Positions 34,299 through 42,577 of a DNA stretch of 64,000 nucleotides are shown here, one piece after another. This DNA comes from Coriobacteriia bacterium (GTDB lineage Bacteria; Actinomycetota; Coriobacteriia; Coriobacteriales; Eggerthellaceae). Positions within the stretch are counted from its first letter, which is position 1. Each line of letters begins with the position of its first letter. Position numbers and translations under genes: made by a program. Under the pieces are notes generated by a model that ran no database searches, had not been told where the DNA came from, and saw nothing but the letters and a program-made list of their open reading frames with translations. The stretch lies in assembly GCA_030523425.1 (NCBI GenBank), contig JAUNIP010000004.1:1-64000 (forward strand), written 5' to 3'.

Positions 34299-35393
34299 GT
34301 GTCTGAGTGGACCGAAAAAGATGTGGGGACGTTTCGGGCGCGCGTGAGCGACGCCCGGGCGTTTCTGCATATTGACGAAAAGACCGAACGTTTGCAGCAG
34401 CTAGACGAAGCGTGCGCCGCTGCGGGCTTTTGGGATGACGCAGCCCATGCCGCCGCGGTTTCCAAGGAAGCCGGCGCCATTCGCTACGTGCTGGCCGACT
34501 ATGAGCGCGCCTGCAGCCTGCTAGACGACGCTGCTACGGCCTTCGAGCTGGCAGGGGAAGACCCCGCCTTCGCCGAAGAGGCCGCTGCGGCCTTAGACGC
34601 CTTAGAGCCGCTGCTGGATCAACTGGAAATCACGTCCTGGTTCACCGGCGAATTCGACGCAAGCGATGCCATCTTGTCCATCAACCCCGGCCAAGGCGGC
34701 CTGGAAGCCCAGGACTGGACTGAAATGCTGTACAAGATGCTTACGCGCTACGCCGAAAGCAAGGGCTGGAAGGTGCGCGCACTAGACGTGGTGCCCGGCG
34801 AAGGCATTGGCCTTGACCGAGCGTCTTTCCAGGTGGAAGGCCACAACGCCTTCGGCATGCTGCGCAGCGAACACGGCGTGCACCGCCTGGTGCGCATAAG
34901 CCCCACCGACGTGAAGGCCCGCCGGCAAACCACGTTCGCCAGCGTGGAGGTGCTGCCCGTGCTGCCCGACGACGTGGAGGTGGATCTGAATCCCAACGAT
35001 GTGCGTGTGGACGTGTACCGCTCTTCGGGCCCCGGCGGCCAATGCGTGAACACCACCGACAGCGCCGTGCGCCTGACCCACCTTCCCACCGGCATCGTGG
35101 TCACCTGCCAAAACGAAAAGTCGCAGCTGCAGAACAAGGAAAGCGCGTTGCGCGTGCTGCGCGCCAAGCTGTATGAGCTGGAATGCCAAAAGCGCGCCGA
35201 CCAGGTTGACCAGATACGCGGCGAGCGCATGGACAATTCCTTCGGCAGCCAGATTCGCAATTACGTGCTGTACCCCTACCAAATGGTGAAAGACGTGCGC
35301 AGCGGCGTGGAAACCGGCAACGTGGACGCGGTGCTGAACGGAGAACTGGAAGAATTCGTCATCGGGTTCCATAAATGGCGTGTGTCCCAGTAG
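34299..35393 (+). CDS. prfB: Peptide chain release factor 2, with SPT instead of SPF
   Basis: RF2 reads UAA and UGA stop codons and triggers peptide release. The 364-residue protein has the catalytic GGQ loop (SSGPGGQCVNTTDS, Q248). The codon-reading tripeptide, normally Ser-Pro-Phe, is S201-P202-T203 here (VRISPTDVKARR, bases 34899-34907). No programmed frameshift is present; the gene is one continuous frame. The GTG start lies 15 bp after secA with AGGGTGCGG upstream. TGA is a real stop in this window (for example at 1822-1824, 2786-2788 and 3878-3880), so the factor must still read it. Confidence 0.94.
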   Translation: MSEWTEKDVGTFRARVSDARAFLHIDEKTERLQQLDEACAAAGFWDDAAHAAAVSKEAGAIRYVLADYERACSLLDDAATAFELAGEDPAFAEEAAAALDALEPLLDQLEITSWFTGEFDASDAILSINPGQGGLEAQDWTEMLYKMLTRYAESKGWKVRALDVVPGEGIGLDRASFQVEGHNAFGMLRSEHGVHRLVRISPTDVKARRQTTFASVEVLPVLPDDVEVDLNPNDVRVDVYRSSGPGGQCVNTTDSAVRLTHLPTGIVVTCQNEKSQLQNKESALRVLRAKLYELECQKRADQVDQIRGERMDNSFGSQIRNYVLYPYQMVKDVRSGVETGNVDAVLNGELEEFVIGFHKWRVSQ

Positions 35394-35446
35394 GTTTTGG
35401 GGTTACTATAAGCACGCACGCAAAACCCCGAACAGAAGGATCACGT

Positions 35447-36265
35447 ATGGACCCCAATGCTTTGAGCGCGAAGGCCAACGGCCTTCGGTGCCACATACTG
35501 CGCATGCTTGCCCAAGCGGGCAGCGGACACCCCGGCGGATCGCTTTCCTGCATCGACATCTTGACGGCATTGTATGCCGAAGTGATGAACCACGACCCGG
35601 CAAACCCCGAAATGGAAGGCCGCGACTGGTTTTTCCTGGCGAAGGGCCATGCAGCACCGGCGCTGTACGCGGTGCTGGCAGACGCGGGGTACTTCCCGGT
35701 TGAGGAGCTAGATACCCTGCGCAAGCTGGGTTCGCGCCTGCAGGGGCACCCTGATTCCAGCCAGCTTCCCGGCGTGGAGGTTTCCACTGGTTCGCTGGGC
35801 CAGGGCCTTTCCATTGCGTGCGGCGTGGCCGCGGGCCTGAAGCTTGACGGCAAGCCGGGTTGCGTGTTCGCCTTGCTGGGCGACGGCGAATGCGAAGAAG
35901 GCCAGGTGTGGGAAGCGGCCATGTTCGCCGCCCATCGCGGGCTTGATAACCTGGTGGCCATAGTGGACAACAACGGGCTGCAGATTGACGGCAACATCCA
36001 AGACGTGTGCAACCCCGAAGACATAGGCACGAAGTTTGCCGCGTTCGGGTGGGACATCATGGAAATGGATGGCCACAACATGGCCCAGATTGTGGAAACG
36101 CTGAACGCCGCCAAGGAAGCCCAAGGCGGCAAGCCTCATGTGATTATCGCCCACACCGTGAAGGGCAAGGGCGTTTCGTTTATGGAAAACCAGGCTGGCT
36201 GGCACGGGAAGGCTCCCAATGCCGAACAGCTGCAGGCTGCTCTTGACGAGCTGGCGGAAAGCTAG
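35447..36265 (+). CDS. Transketolase, N-terminal subunit
   Basis: This half of a split transketolase binds thiamine diphosphate and works with the next gene's product in the pentose phosphate pathway. The 272-residue protein has GHPGGSLSCIDILTALY, FLAKGHAAPALYA, and the cofactor motif GDGECEEGQVWEAAMFA with DNNGLQIDG. The ATG at 35447 follows AGAAGGA by 6 bases. An inverted repeat (GGGGTT/AACCCC) lies just upstream, between prfB and this gene. Split transketolases of this type are common in anaerobes and archaea. Confidence 0.95.
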   Translation: MDPNALSAKANGLRCHILRMLAQAGSGHPGGSLSCIDILTALYAEVMNHDPANPEMEGRDWFFLAKGHAAPALYAVLADAGYFPVEELDTLRKLGSRLQGHPDSSQLPGVEVSTGSLGQGLSIACGVAAGLKLDGKPGCVFALLGDGECEEGQVWEAAMFAAHRGLDNLVAIVDNNGLQIDGNIQDVCNPEDIGTKFAAFGWDIMEMDGHNMAQIVETLNAAKEAQGGKPHVIIAHTVKGKGVSFMENQAGWHGKAPNAEQLQAALDELAES

Positions 36266-36276
36266 GAGGTCGCACG

Positions 36277-37251
36277 ATGGTTACATTAGCTAGTGCCGAA
36301 CAGGCGCAGGTGCGCAAGGCCACCCGCGCGGCTTTCGGTCCCACCCTGGTTGAACTGGCCGACGAAGGGTTGCCCGTGGTGGCGGTAGACGCCGACCTTA
36401 CGGGTTCCACCACCACCAAGAAGTTCGCCGACGCCAAGCCCGAATACGAGGCGCGCCTGTTTAACTGCGGCATTGCTGAACAGAACATGATTGACGTAGC
36501 TGCGGGTCTTTCCCTTACCGGCAACATTGCCTTCACGGGGTCCTTCGCCGTGTTCGGCACGGGCCGCGCCTACGACCAGATTCGCAACACCGTGTGCTAC
36601 AGCAACCTGAACGTGAAGGTGGCACCCACCCACGCGGGTGTTTCCGTGGGCCCTGACGGCGGCAGCCACCAGATGCTGGAAGACGTTTCGCTGATGCGGG
36701 GCCTTCCCAACATGCGCGTGCTGGTGCCAGCCGACTACGCCGCCGCCCGCGCCGCGCTGCGCTTGGCCGCGCAAACGCCGGGCCCGGTGTATGTGCGCAT
36801 GGGCCGCGCCAGCGTGCCGTGCGTATATGCTGAAGACGTGCAGCTGGAGCTGGGCCGCGCTTACGTGCTGCGCGAAGGCACCGATGTGACCATCGTGGCC
36901 AACGGCGTGGAAATCCGCGAAGCGCTGGCCGCTGCCGAAACGCTTGCCGAGCAAGGGGTGAGCGCCGAAGTGATAGACGCCTTCAGCGTGAAGCCGCTTG
37001 ACACCGAAACCATTTTGGCTTCGGTTGCCAAGACCGGCTGCTGCGTGGTGGCCGAAGAGCATTCCGTCATAGGCGGCCTGTGTTCTGCGGTTTCCGAATG
37101 CCTGGCGCAAAACAGCCCCGTGCCTGCGGAATTCGTTGCGGTGAAGGACCGCTTCGGCAAGTCCGGCGAATTTGACGAATTGCTGGCATATTTCGGCTTG
37201 GACGCTGCAAGCATTGTTGATGCTGTGAAGAAAGTTATAACCCGCCGCTAG
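36277..37251 (+). CDS. Transketolase, C-terminal subunit
   Basis: This is the second half of the split transketolase, 324 residues, carrying the pyrimidine-binding and C-terminal domains. It shows VVAVDADLTGSTTTKKFA, the catalytic glutamate region FNCGIAEQNMIDVAAGLS, and THAGVSVGPDGGSHQMLED. It starts 11 bp after the first subunit with AGGAGG 6 bases before the ATG, so the two are made together in equal amounts. Confidence 0.95.
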   Translation: MVTLASAEQAQVRKATRAAFGPTLVELADEGLPVVAVDADLTGSTTTKKFADAKPEYEARLFNCGIAEQNMIDVAAGLSLTGNIAFTGSFAVFGTGRAYDQIRNTVCYSNLNVKVAPTHAGVSVGPDGGSHQMLEDVSLMRGLPNMRVLVPADYAAARAALRLAAQTPGPVYVRMGRASVPCVYAEDVQLELGRAYVLREGTDVTIVANGVEIREALAAAETLAEQGVSAEVIDAFSVKPLDTETILASVAKTGCCVVAEEHSVIGGLCSAVSECLAQNSPVPAEFVAVKDRFGKSGEFDELLAYFGLDAASIVDAVKKVITRR

Positions 37252-37303
37252 CTCTGGTAGAATCCTATCGTCTCAGTAAATCGATATTTGAATGGAGTAT
37301 TCT

Positions 37304-38170
37304 GTGACGAACGAAAGCAGTACGCAGGGCCAGGTGCGCTCTGCGAGGCATGCTGCGGCTGCGGGTGGTCACGCCGCTGCCGCTGCAGGCCAGAACTCAT
37401 CCCAGGTTTCTGCACAGCTTTCTGCAGCCTTGCCCACGTTAGACGTTGATTCTATTCCGCGTCAGTCGTCTAATCCCATCATCGTGTTCGATCACGTCAC
37501 GAAGGTGTATCCTGCGCAGCCCCAAAAGCCGGCTTTGCAGGACATAACGCTGCAGGTGTTCCCCGGCGAATTCGTGTTCTTGGTGGGCCATTCCGGTTCC
37601 GGCAAGTCCACGTTCATTCGCGTGATCAACCGCGAAATCAAAGTGACCCAGGGCCATGTGTACGTGGCCAACGAAGACCTGTCCGACATGCGCGACTGGC
37701 GTGTGCCGTACCTGCGCCGCAACATAGGCTGCGTGTTCCAGGACTTCAAGCTGCTGCCTAACAAGACGGTGTTTGAAAACGTGGCCTTCGCGTTGGAGGT
37801 TATCGGCAAAAGCCGCCACGTGGTGAAGACGCAGGTGCCCGAAGTGCTGCGCCTGGTGGGCTTGCAGGAAAAGCTGAACAAGCTTCCCGACCAGCTTTCC
37901 GGCGGTGAACAGCAGCGCGTTTCCATTGCGCGTGCCATCGTGAACCGCCCGCCTATGCTGATCTGCGACGAGCCTACGGGCAACCTTGACCCGCAAACCT
38001 CCCGCGGCATCATGGACTTGCTGGAACGCATCAACCGCACCGGCACCACTGTGTTGGTGGCAACCCATGACCGCGAAATGGTTGACAACATGCGTCGCCG
38101 CGTGATCACGTTGGATCGTGGCCACCTGGTCGGCGACCGTGAGAGGGGGGTGTACGGTCTCAATGTCTAG
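37304..38170 (+). CDS. ftsE: Cell division ABC transporter ATPase FtsE with N-terminal extension
   Basis: FtsE hydrolyses ATP to drive FtsX, which activates a peptidoglycan hydrolase at the septum. Walker [10 protein letters not shown], signature LSGGEQQR and Walker B LICDEPT are all intact. Before the ABC domain (starting [14 protein letters not shown]) there is an extra segment of about 55 residues rich in Ala, Gln, Ser and His, not seen in most FtsE proteins. The GTG at 37304 follows GGAG by 6 bases and is preferred over the ATG at 37292. TAGAAT with an upstream TG (37257-37264) may be an extended -10. It overlaps ftsX by 8 bp. Confidence 0.93.
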   Translation: MTNESSTQGQVRSARHAAAAGGHAAAAAGQNSSQVSAQLSAALPTLDVDSIPRQSSNPIIVFDHVTKVYPAQPQKPALQDITLQVFPGEFVFLVGHSGSGKSTFIRVINREIKVTQGHVYVANEDLSDMRDWRVPYLRRNIGCVFQDFKLLPNKTVFENVAFALEVIGKSRHVVKTQVPEVLRLVGLQEKLNKLPDQLSGGEQQRVSIARAIVNRPPMLICDEPTGNLDPQTSRGIMDLLERINRTGTTVLVATHDREMVDNMRRRVITLDRGHLVGDRERGVYGLNV

Positions 38171-39077
38171 TTTCATTTACTTTCTGCGTGAATCGTTTAC
38201 GGGCTTTGCCCGCCACCTTTCCACCACGCTAGGCTCCATCATCACCATCTTCTTGTCGCTTCTGATCATCGGCGTGTTCGCCTTGAGCGCCGTGGTGGTG
38301 AACAATGTGGTGTCTTCGGTGGAAAGCGAAGTATCCATCACCGCCTATCTGGCCGACGGCATCACCGATGCGCAGCTGTCCACGGCCCAAACCTACATCG
38401 AAGGCCTGCCGGATGTGAAGTCGGTTTCCTACACGTCTAAGGAACAGGCGCTGCAGAACTTCAAGAACTCTGTGTCTTCCAGCATGGACTATGTGGAGCA
38501 GATGGGCGACCAAAACCCCATTCCCGCTTCCTTCACCATAGAGCTTAACACGCCTGACCAGGTGCAAAACGTTGTCGACACGCTGGCTGCCTCTTCGCAG
38601 TTCCGCGCGGTGGCAGACGTTCCGGATGACCCGGCTTCTTCGCTGATGTATGGCGCGAAGACGGTGGAAAAGCTGTTCCAGCTGACCAGCGCCATTCGCT
38701 ACATCGGCGTGGCTGTCATCGCCTTGCTCATCTTCATTGCGCTGGTGTTCATCAACAACACCATCCGCTTGGCCATCATGGCCCGCCGCAAGGAAATTTC
38801 CATCATGCGCCTGGTGGGTGCCTCTAATGGCTTCATCCGCGGGCCCTTCCTGATGGAAGCCATCCTGCATGCCCTTATCGGCACAGCGTTGGCCGTAGGC
38901 GTGCTGGAAGTGCTGCGCCGCTTCGCGCTGCCTCAGCTTTCCAGCGTGCTTGCATGGTTGCCGCTGAATTTGCCCACGCTAACCGTTATCATTGTGTATG
39001 TGTGCCTGCTGGTTGCCGGCTTGCTTATTGGCCTGACGGGTTCCGCGTTCGCCATGAGGCGGTACCTGAAGGCATAA
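38163..39077 (+). CDS. ftsX: Cell division ABC transporter permease FtsX
   Basis: FtsX is a four-helix membrane protein that passes the ATPase signal of FtsE to an outside hydrolase or adaptor. The 304-residue protein has the first helix at [21 protein letters not shown] large extracellular loop of about 120 residues ([16 protein letters not shown] and onwards) is followed by three C-terminal helices. [16 protein letters not shown] is the conserved cytoplasmic coupling segment. The ATG at 38163 lies inside the end of ftsE, so translation is coupled. Confidence 0.94.
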   Translation: MSSFIYFLRESFTGFARHLSTTLGSIITIFLSLLIIGVFALSAVVVNNVVSSVESEVSITAYLADGITDAQLSTAQTYIEGLPDVKSVSYTSKEQALQNFKNSVSSSMDYVEQMGDQNPIPASFTIELNTPDQVQNVVDTLAASSQFRAVADVPDDPASSLMYGAKTVEKLFQLTSAIRYIGVAVIALLIFIALVFINNTIRLAIMARRKEISIMRLVGASNGFIRGPFLMEAILHALIGTALAVGVLEVLRRFALPQLSSVLAWLPLNLPTLTVIIVYVCLLVAGLLIGLTGSAFAMRRYLKA

Positions 39078-39108
39078 CGGAAGTGCGCGTTGTGGCATTG
39101 GAGGATTA

Positions 39109-40527
39109 ATGCCCGCTAACGAAACCGATATATTCAACAACCAGGACGGCCGCCCCAGCGCGGCTGTTCCTGTTGTTGAGAATCAGGATGCGCCTGCGGC
39201 AAGCGGGCGGCATGCCGCCGTGCGCCCGCGCCCTTCGGTGAAGGGCGAAAAAGGCGAAGAATCCGCTGGGTCGGTGCTGAAGCGCAAGGCCATCACCAAC
39301 GTGCGCCGCGAACAGGAGCGCCGCAGCAAGCTGGCCCGCCGCTTTGCCTTGATCATCTGCTTTGTGGCGGTGTTCTGCCTGGGCTTTTTCCTGCGTGGCT
39401 TCGAGCCGCTGATGAACCGCATAGACCCCACCTTGGCAGCCAGCACCGCGCTGCAGCAGGCGGGGCAAACCGCAACCACGTTCAATTCCCTTTCAGCGCG
39501 CGTTTCCGAAGTGGAAAAGGTGCTGGCCGATTCCAGCCCGGTGGAATACGACCTGGAAACGGTTACCAATGCCGTGGTGAAGGCGTTTGCCGATTCGGCT
39601 GACGACCCGTATTTGACGTACTTCAACAATGAGCGCTATGCCACGTACGTGGCTGAAAGCACCTCTTCTGACTACACGGGCGTAGGCGTGCTGTTTGCGG
39701 AATACGGGGGCAAAACCTATGCCGCGGACGTGTTCCCCGGTTCGGGCGCTGCGGCTGCCGGCGTGCAGGTGGGCGACTACGTGCAGGCCATAGGTGGCAA
39801 TTCCGCCCAGGACTGGACGCCCACCGAAGTGGTGAACGCGCTGAACGCTAACGTGGGCCAAGACGTGGTCATCACCTGGTTGCGCCCGAAGACCACCGAA
39901 ACGGGCAGCGACGTTTCCTTTTCCACCACGCTGCCGTGCAAGGAATATAAATCCACCAACGTGGCCGCTTCCATGCAGGACCAAAACGTGGGGCTTATCA
40001 AGATTACCCAGCTTTCCTCTAATGCTTCCGACCTGGTGAAATCGGCCATCACTTCGCTGACGGCCGAAGGGGCCACGTCTTTTATCTTGGACCTGCGCGA
40101 CTGCTCGGGCGGTTTTCTGTCCGAAGCGGTAGACATTGCCAGCATGTTTGCCCCTAGCGGCACCATGGTGCAAATCCAGACGAAGGAAGCCACTTCGGCG
40201 CGTAGCGCTTCCACGCCCACCCTTACCGAATTGCCGCTGGTGGTGCTGGTGAACAGCCGTACCGCCGCAGCGGCCGAGGTGTTGGCGGCGGCGCTTCGGG
40301 ACAACGACCGCGGCAATTTGGTGGGCACCACCACCATGGGCAAGGGGTCGGTGCAGGTTATCCAGCAACTTTCCTTCGGCGGCGCGCTGCGCTACACCGC
40401 GGCCTACTACCTTACGCCGCTGGGTCACTCCATAGACGGCCAGGGCCTAACGCCGGACGTGCAGGTTTCTGCCGAAAGTGACCAGATGAGCGTGGCCTTG
40501 CAGATTGCGTCTTCCGGCGCCGCTTAA
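39109..40527 (+). CDS. S41-family (CtpA-like) PDZ protein lacking the catalytic serine
   Basis: The 472-residue protein has a disordered, charged cytoplasmic start and one membrane helix (LIICFVAVFCLGFFLRGF). An outer part holds a PDZ domain (GVGVLFAEYGGKTYAADVF) and an S41 protease domain. By spacing to the conserved Asp and Lys (Prc S430-D441-K455), the catalytic serine position is A387 (GCA, 40267-40269) in VNSRTAAAAEVLAAAL. D398 and K412 (TMGKGSVQ) are present. It is therefore probably a pseudoprotease or uses another residue. It follows ftsEX by 31 bp, where a hydrolase partner or adaptor would be expected. Confidence 0.88.
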   Translation: MPANETDIFNNQDGRPSAAVPVVENQDAPAASGRHAAVRPRPSVKGEKGEESAGSVLKRKAITNVRREQERRSKLARRFALIICFVAVFCLGFFLRGFEPLMNRIDPTLAASTALQQAGQTATTFNSLSARVSEVEKVLADSSPVEYDLETVTNAVVKAFADSADDPYLTYFNNERYATYVAESTSSDYTGVGVLFAEYGGKTYAADVFPGSGAAAAGVQVGDYVQAIGGNSAQDWTPTEVVNALNANVGQDVVITWLRPKTTETGSDVSFSTTLPCKEYKSTNVAASMQDQNVGLIKITQLSSNASDLVKSAITSLTAEGATSFILDLRDCSGGFLSEAVDIASMFAPSGTMVQIQTKEATSARSASTPTLTELPLVVLVNSRTAAAAEVLAAALRDNDRGNLVGTTTMGKGSVQVIQQLSFGGALRYTAAYYLTPLGHSIDGQGLTPDVQVSAESDQMSVALQIASSGAA

Positions 40528-40532
40528 AGCCC

Positions 40533-42569
40533 ATGCCGCGCAAACGCTCCCATACGCGAAAGCACCAGCGGGCCTATCCCGCCGGTGTGTTAGACGTGCG
40601 CCTGGGCGGGTACGGCTTCGTAAAGACTGCCGAAGGGGAATATTTCATTCCCCAGGCGAAGATGGGATCGGCCTTCAACGGGGACTTGGTGGAGATTGCC
40701 CCGTTGCCCCGGACGGGCACGAACAAGCGATCTTCGGCCGAAAGCGCAGGCAAAACGGTTTCCAGCAGCACCGACCGCCCGGCTGCCCGCGTGGTGCGGG
40801 TGATAACGCGTGCGGCGGAAGTGGTGGTGGGCCGCTACGAAGTGTGCGAACCCTTCGGCGTGGTGGTCCCCGTCGACCCGCGCATTCACCATGATATTTT
40901 CACCTTGCGCGCCGACAACCCCACCATCAAGGACGGTTCGCTGGTGAAGGTGCGCATTACTACGTTCCCAGGGAAGGGGACTGCCGCAACTGGGGTGGTT
41001 GAGGAAGTGTTGGGGGCCTATGATGACACATCGGCCGACATCGATTTGATCATCGCACAGCACAAGCTGGAAACGTCGTTTTCCGCGGCGGCGCTTGAGC
41101 AGGCCGAAGCGGCGCAGGTGGACGCGCAGCAGGCGTTGCTGGACGGTTATGCCGACCTGACGAAGCGCGTGGTGTTCACCATCGACCCGCCCGATGCGCG
41201 CGACTTTGACGATGCGCTTTCGCTGGATGCGGTGACCGATGAGCCGGGCGTTGTGTGGCGGCTGGGCGTGCATATTGCCGACGTGGGACATTACGTGCCT
41301 TGGGACGGCGCGCTTGATTTGGATGCCCGCAGGCGCGCTACCAGCGTGTATTTGGCAGACCGCGTGCTGCCCATGCTGCCCGAAGCGCTTTCCAACCACA
41401 TCTGTTCGTTGGAGCCGCACACAGAACGCAGAAGCTACACGGTGGATATGTTCTTGGACGCACAGGGCGTGGTGGTGCGCACTTCGCTGTACCCCGCAAT
41501 CATACGGTCGTGCGCGCGGCTTACCTATGATGTTGCCCAGGCGGTCTTGGACAACCCGGAAAACACCTTTGCGCTTTGCAGCCTGCCAATCGACGCTAGC
41601 CAAGTGGTGGAGCGCCTGATTGCCCTGGATAGTATTGCCACCTTGCGTTTCTCCGCGCGCTTGAAGCGTGGCGGCATGGATTTCGATTCTGTGGAAGCGA
41701 AGGTGACCTTAGACGCCGAAGGCGTTCCCACAGGTTATGTTTTGCGCCGCAAGACGCATGCCACCCAGTTGGTGGAAGAGGCCATGATCATGGCCAACGA
41801 AGCCGTGGCGCGCCATCTGGTGCGCACGACCACCCCGGGCATGTTCCGCGTGCACGAACAACCCGCCCTGGAAAACCTGGAAGCGCTTATCCCGGTACTG
41901 CGCGAATTCGACTGGTTCGCCGATGTGGATGAATACCTTTTCGTGAACGGCAATGCGCCGGTCATTTCGCAGGTGGTGGAGCTTTCTAAGGGTAAGCCGG
42001 AATCCGAACTGGTGTCTTCGCTGGTGCTGCGGTCTATGAAGCGGGCGGTGTACAGCCCTGAATGCTTGGGCCACTACGGCTTGGCCTCCCAGGCCTATTG
42101 CCACTTCACCAGCCCCATCAGGCGCTATCCCGACTTGGTGGTTCATCGCATGCTGCATGCGCTGCGGGCGCGAGGCCGGGGTGGGAAAAGTGCGGGTTTG
42201 GATGCTCAGGTGCAGGCTTTGCCGTGGCTTTCCGAGCACGCTTCCGAAATGGAGCGCATTGCGGATAAAGCCGCCCGGCAATCCCAGGAATGCAAGCTTT
42301 TGCAGTTGATGGAGCCCTGCATAGGGCAGCTGTATTCCGGCATCATCTCCGGAGTGATGACGTATGGGTTTTACGTGCGCCTGGAAAACACCCTGGAAGG
42401 CTTGGTTTCCCTTGACGGCCTGGAAGGCGAATACTACGCGTTTGACCCCGTGCGCCATATGCTTACCGGCCAAGAAACAGGTCGGCGCTATCGCATGGGA
42501 CAACGCGTTGCGGTGGTCTTGAAGGCTGTTGACGCCAGGCGCAGAATCATGGATCTGCGCCTGGCTTAA
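40533..42569 (+). CDS. rnr: Ribonuclease R (RNase II family)
   Basis: This is a 3'-5' exoribonuclease that degrades structured RNA. The 678-residue protein has an N-terminal cold-shock-like domain (GYGFVKTAEGEYFIP), the catalytic RNB domain with IDPPDARDFDDALSL (metal-binding aspartates), and HFTSPIRRYPDLVVHR near the end. A C-terminal S1 domain (GIISGVMTYGFYVRLENTLEG) closes it. The first helix-turn-helix region of longer RNase R proteins is missing, as in many Actinobacteria. It starts 5 bp after the S41 gene with a weak ribosome binding site, so translation probably depends on the upstream gene. Confidence 0.95.
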   Translation: MPRKRSHTRKHQRAYPAGVLDVRLGGYGFVKTAEGEYFIPQAKMGSAFNGDLVEIAPLPRTGTNKRSSAESAGKTVSSSTDRPAARVVRVITRAAEVVVGRYEVCEPFGVVVPVDPRIHHDIFTLRADNPTIKDGSLVKVRITTFPGKGTAATGVVEEVLGAYDDTSADIDLIIAQHKLETSFSAAALEQAEAAQVDAQQALLDGYADLTKRVVFTIDPPDARDFDDALSLDAVTDEPGVVWRLGVHIADVGHYVPWDGALDLDARRRATSVYLADRVLPMLPEALSNHICSLEPHTERRSYTVDMFLDAQGVVVRTSLYPAIIRSCARLTYDVAQAVLDNPENTFALCSLPIDASQVVERLIALDSIATLRFSARLKRGGMDFDSVEAKVTLDAEGVPTGYVLRRKTHATQLVEEAMIMANEAVARHLVRTTTPGMFRVHEQPALENLEALIPVLREFDWFADVDEYLFVNGNAPVISQVVELSKGKPESELVSSLVLRSMKRAVYSPECLGHYGLASQAYCHFTSPIRRYPDLVVHRMLHALRARGRGGKSAGLDAQVQALPWLSEHASEMERIADKAARQSQECKLLQLMEPCIGQLYSGIISGVMTYGFYVRLENTLEGLVSLDGLEGEYYAFDPVRHMLTGQETGRRYRMGQRVAVVLKAVDARRRIMDLRLA

Positions 42570-42577
42570 CCTTTGCC

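Noticed and set aside
34299-34400. Programmed frameshift in prfB
   Set aside because: The gene is one continuous frame; no CTTTGAC slip site or internal stop is present near codon 25.
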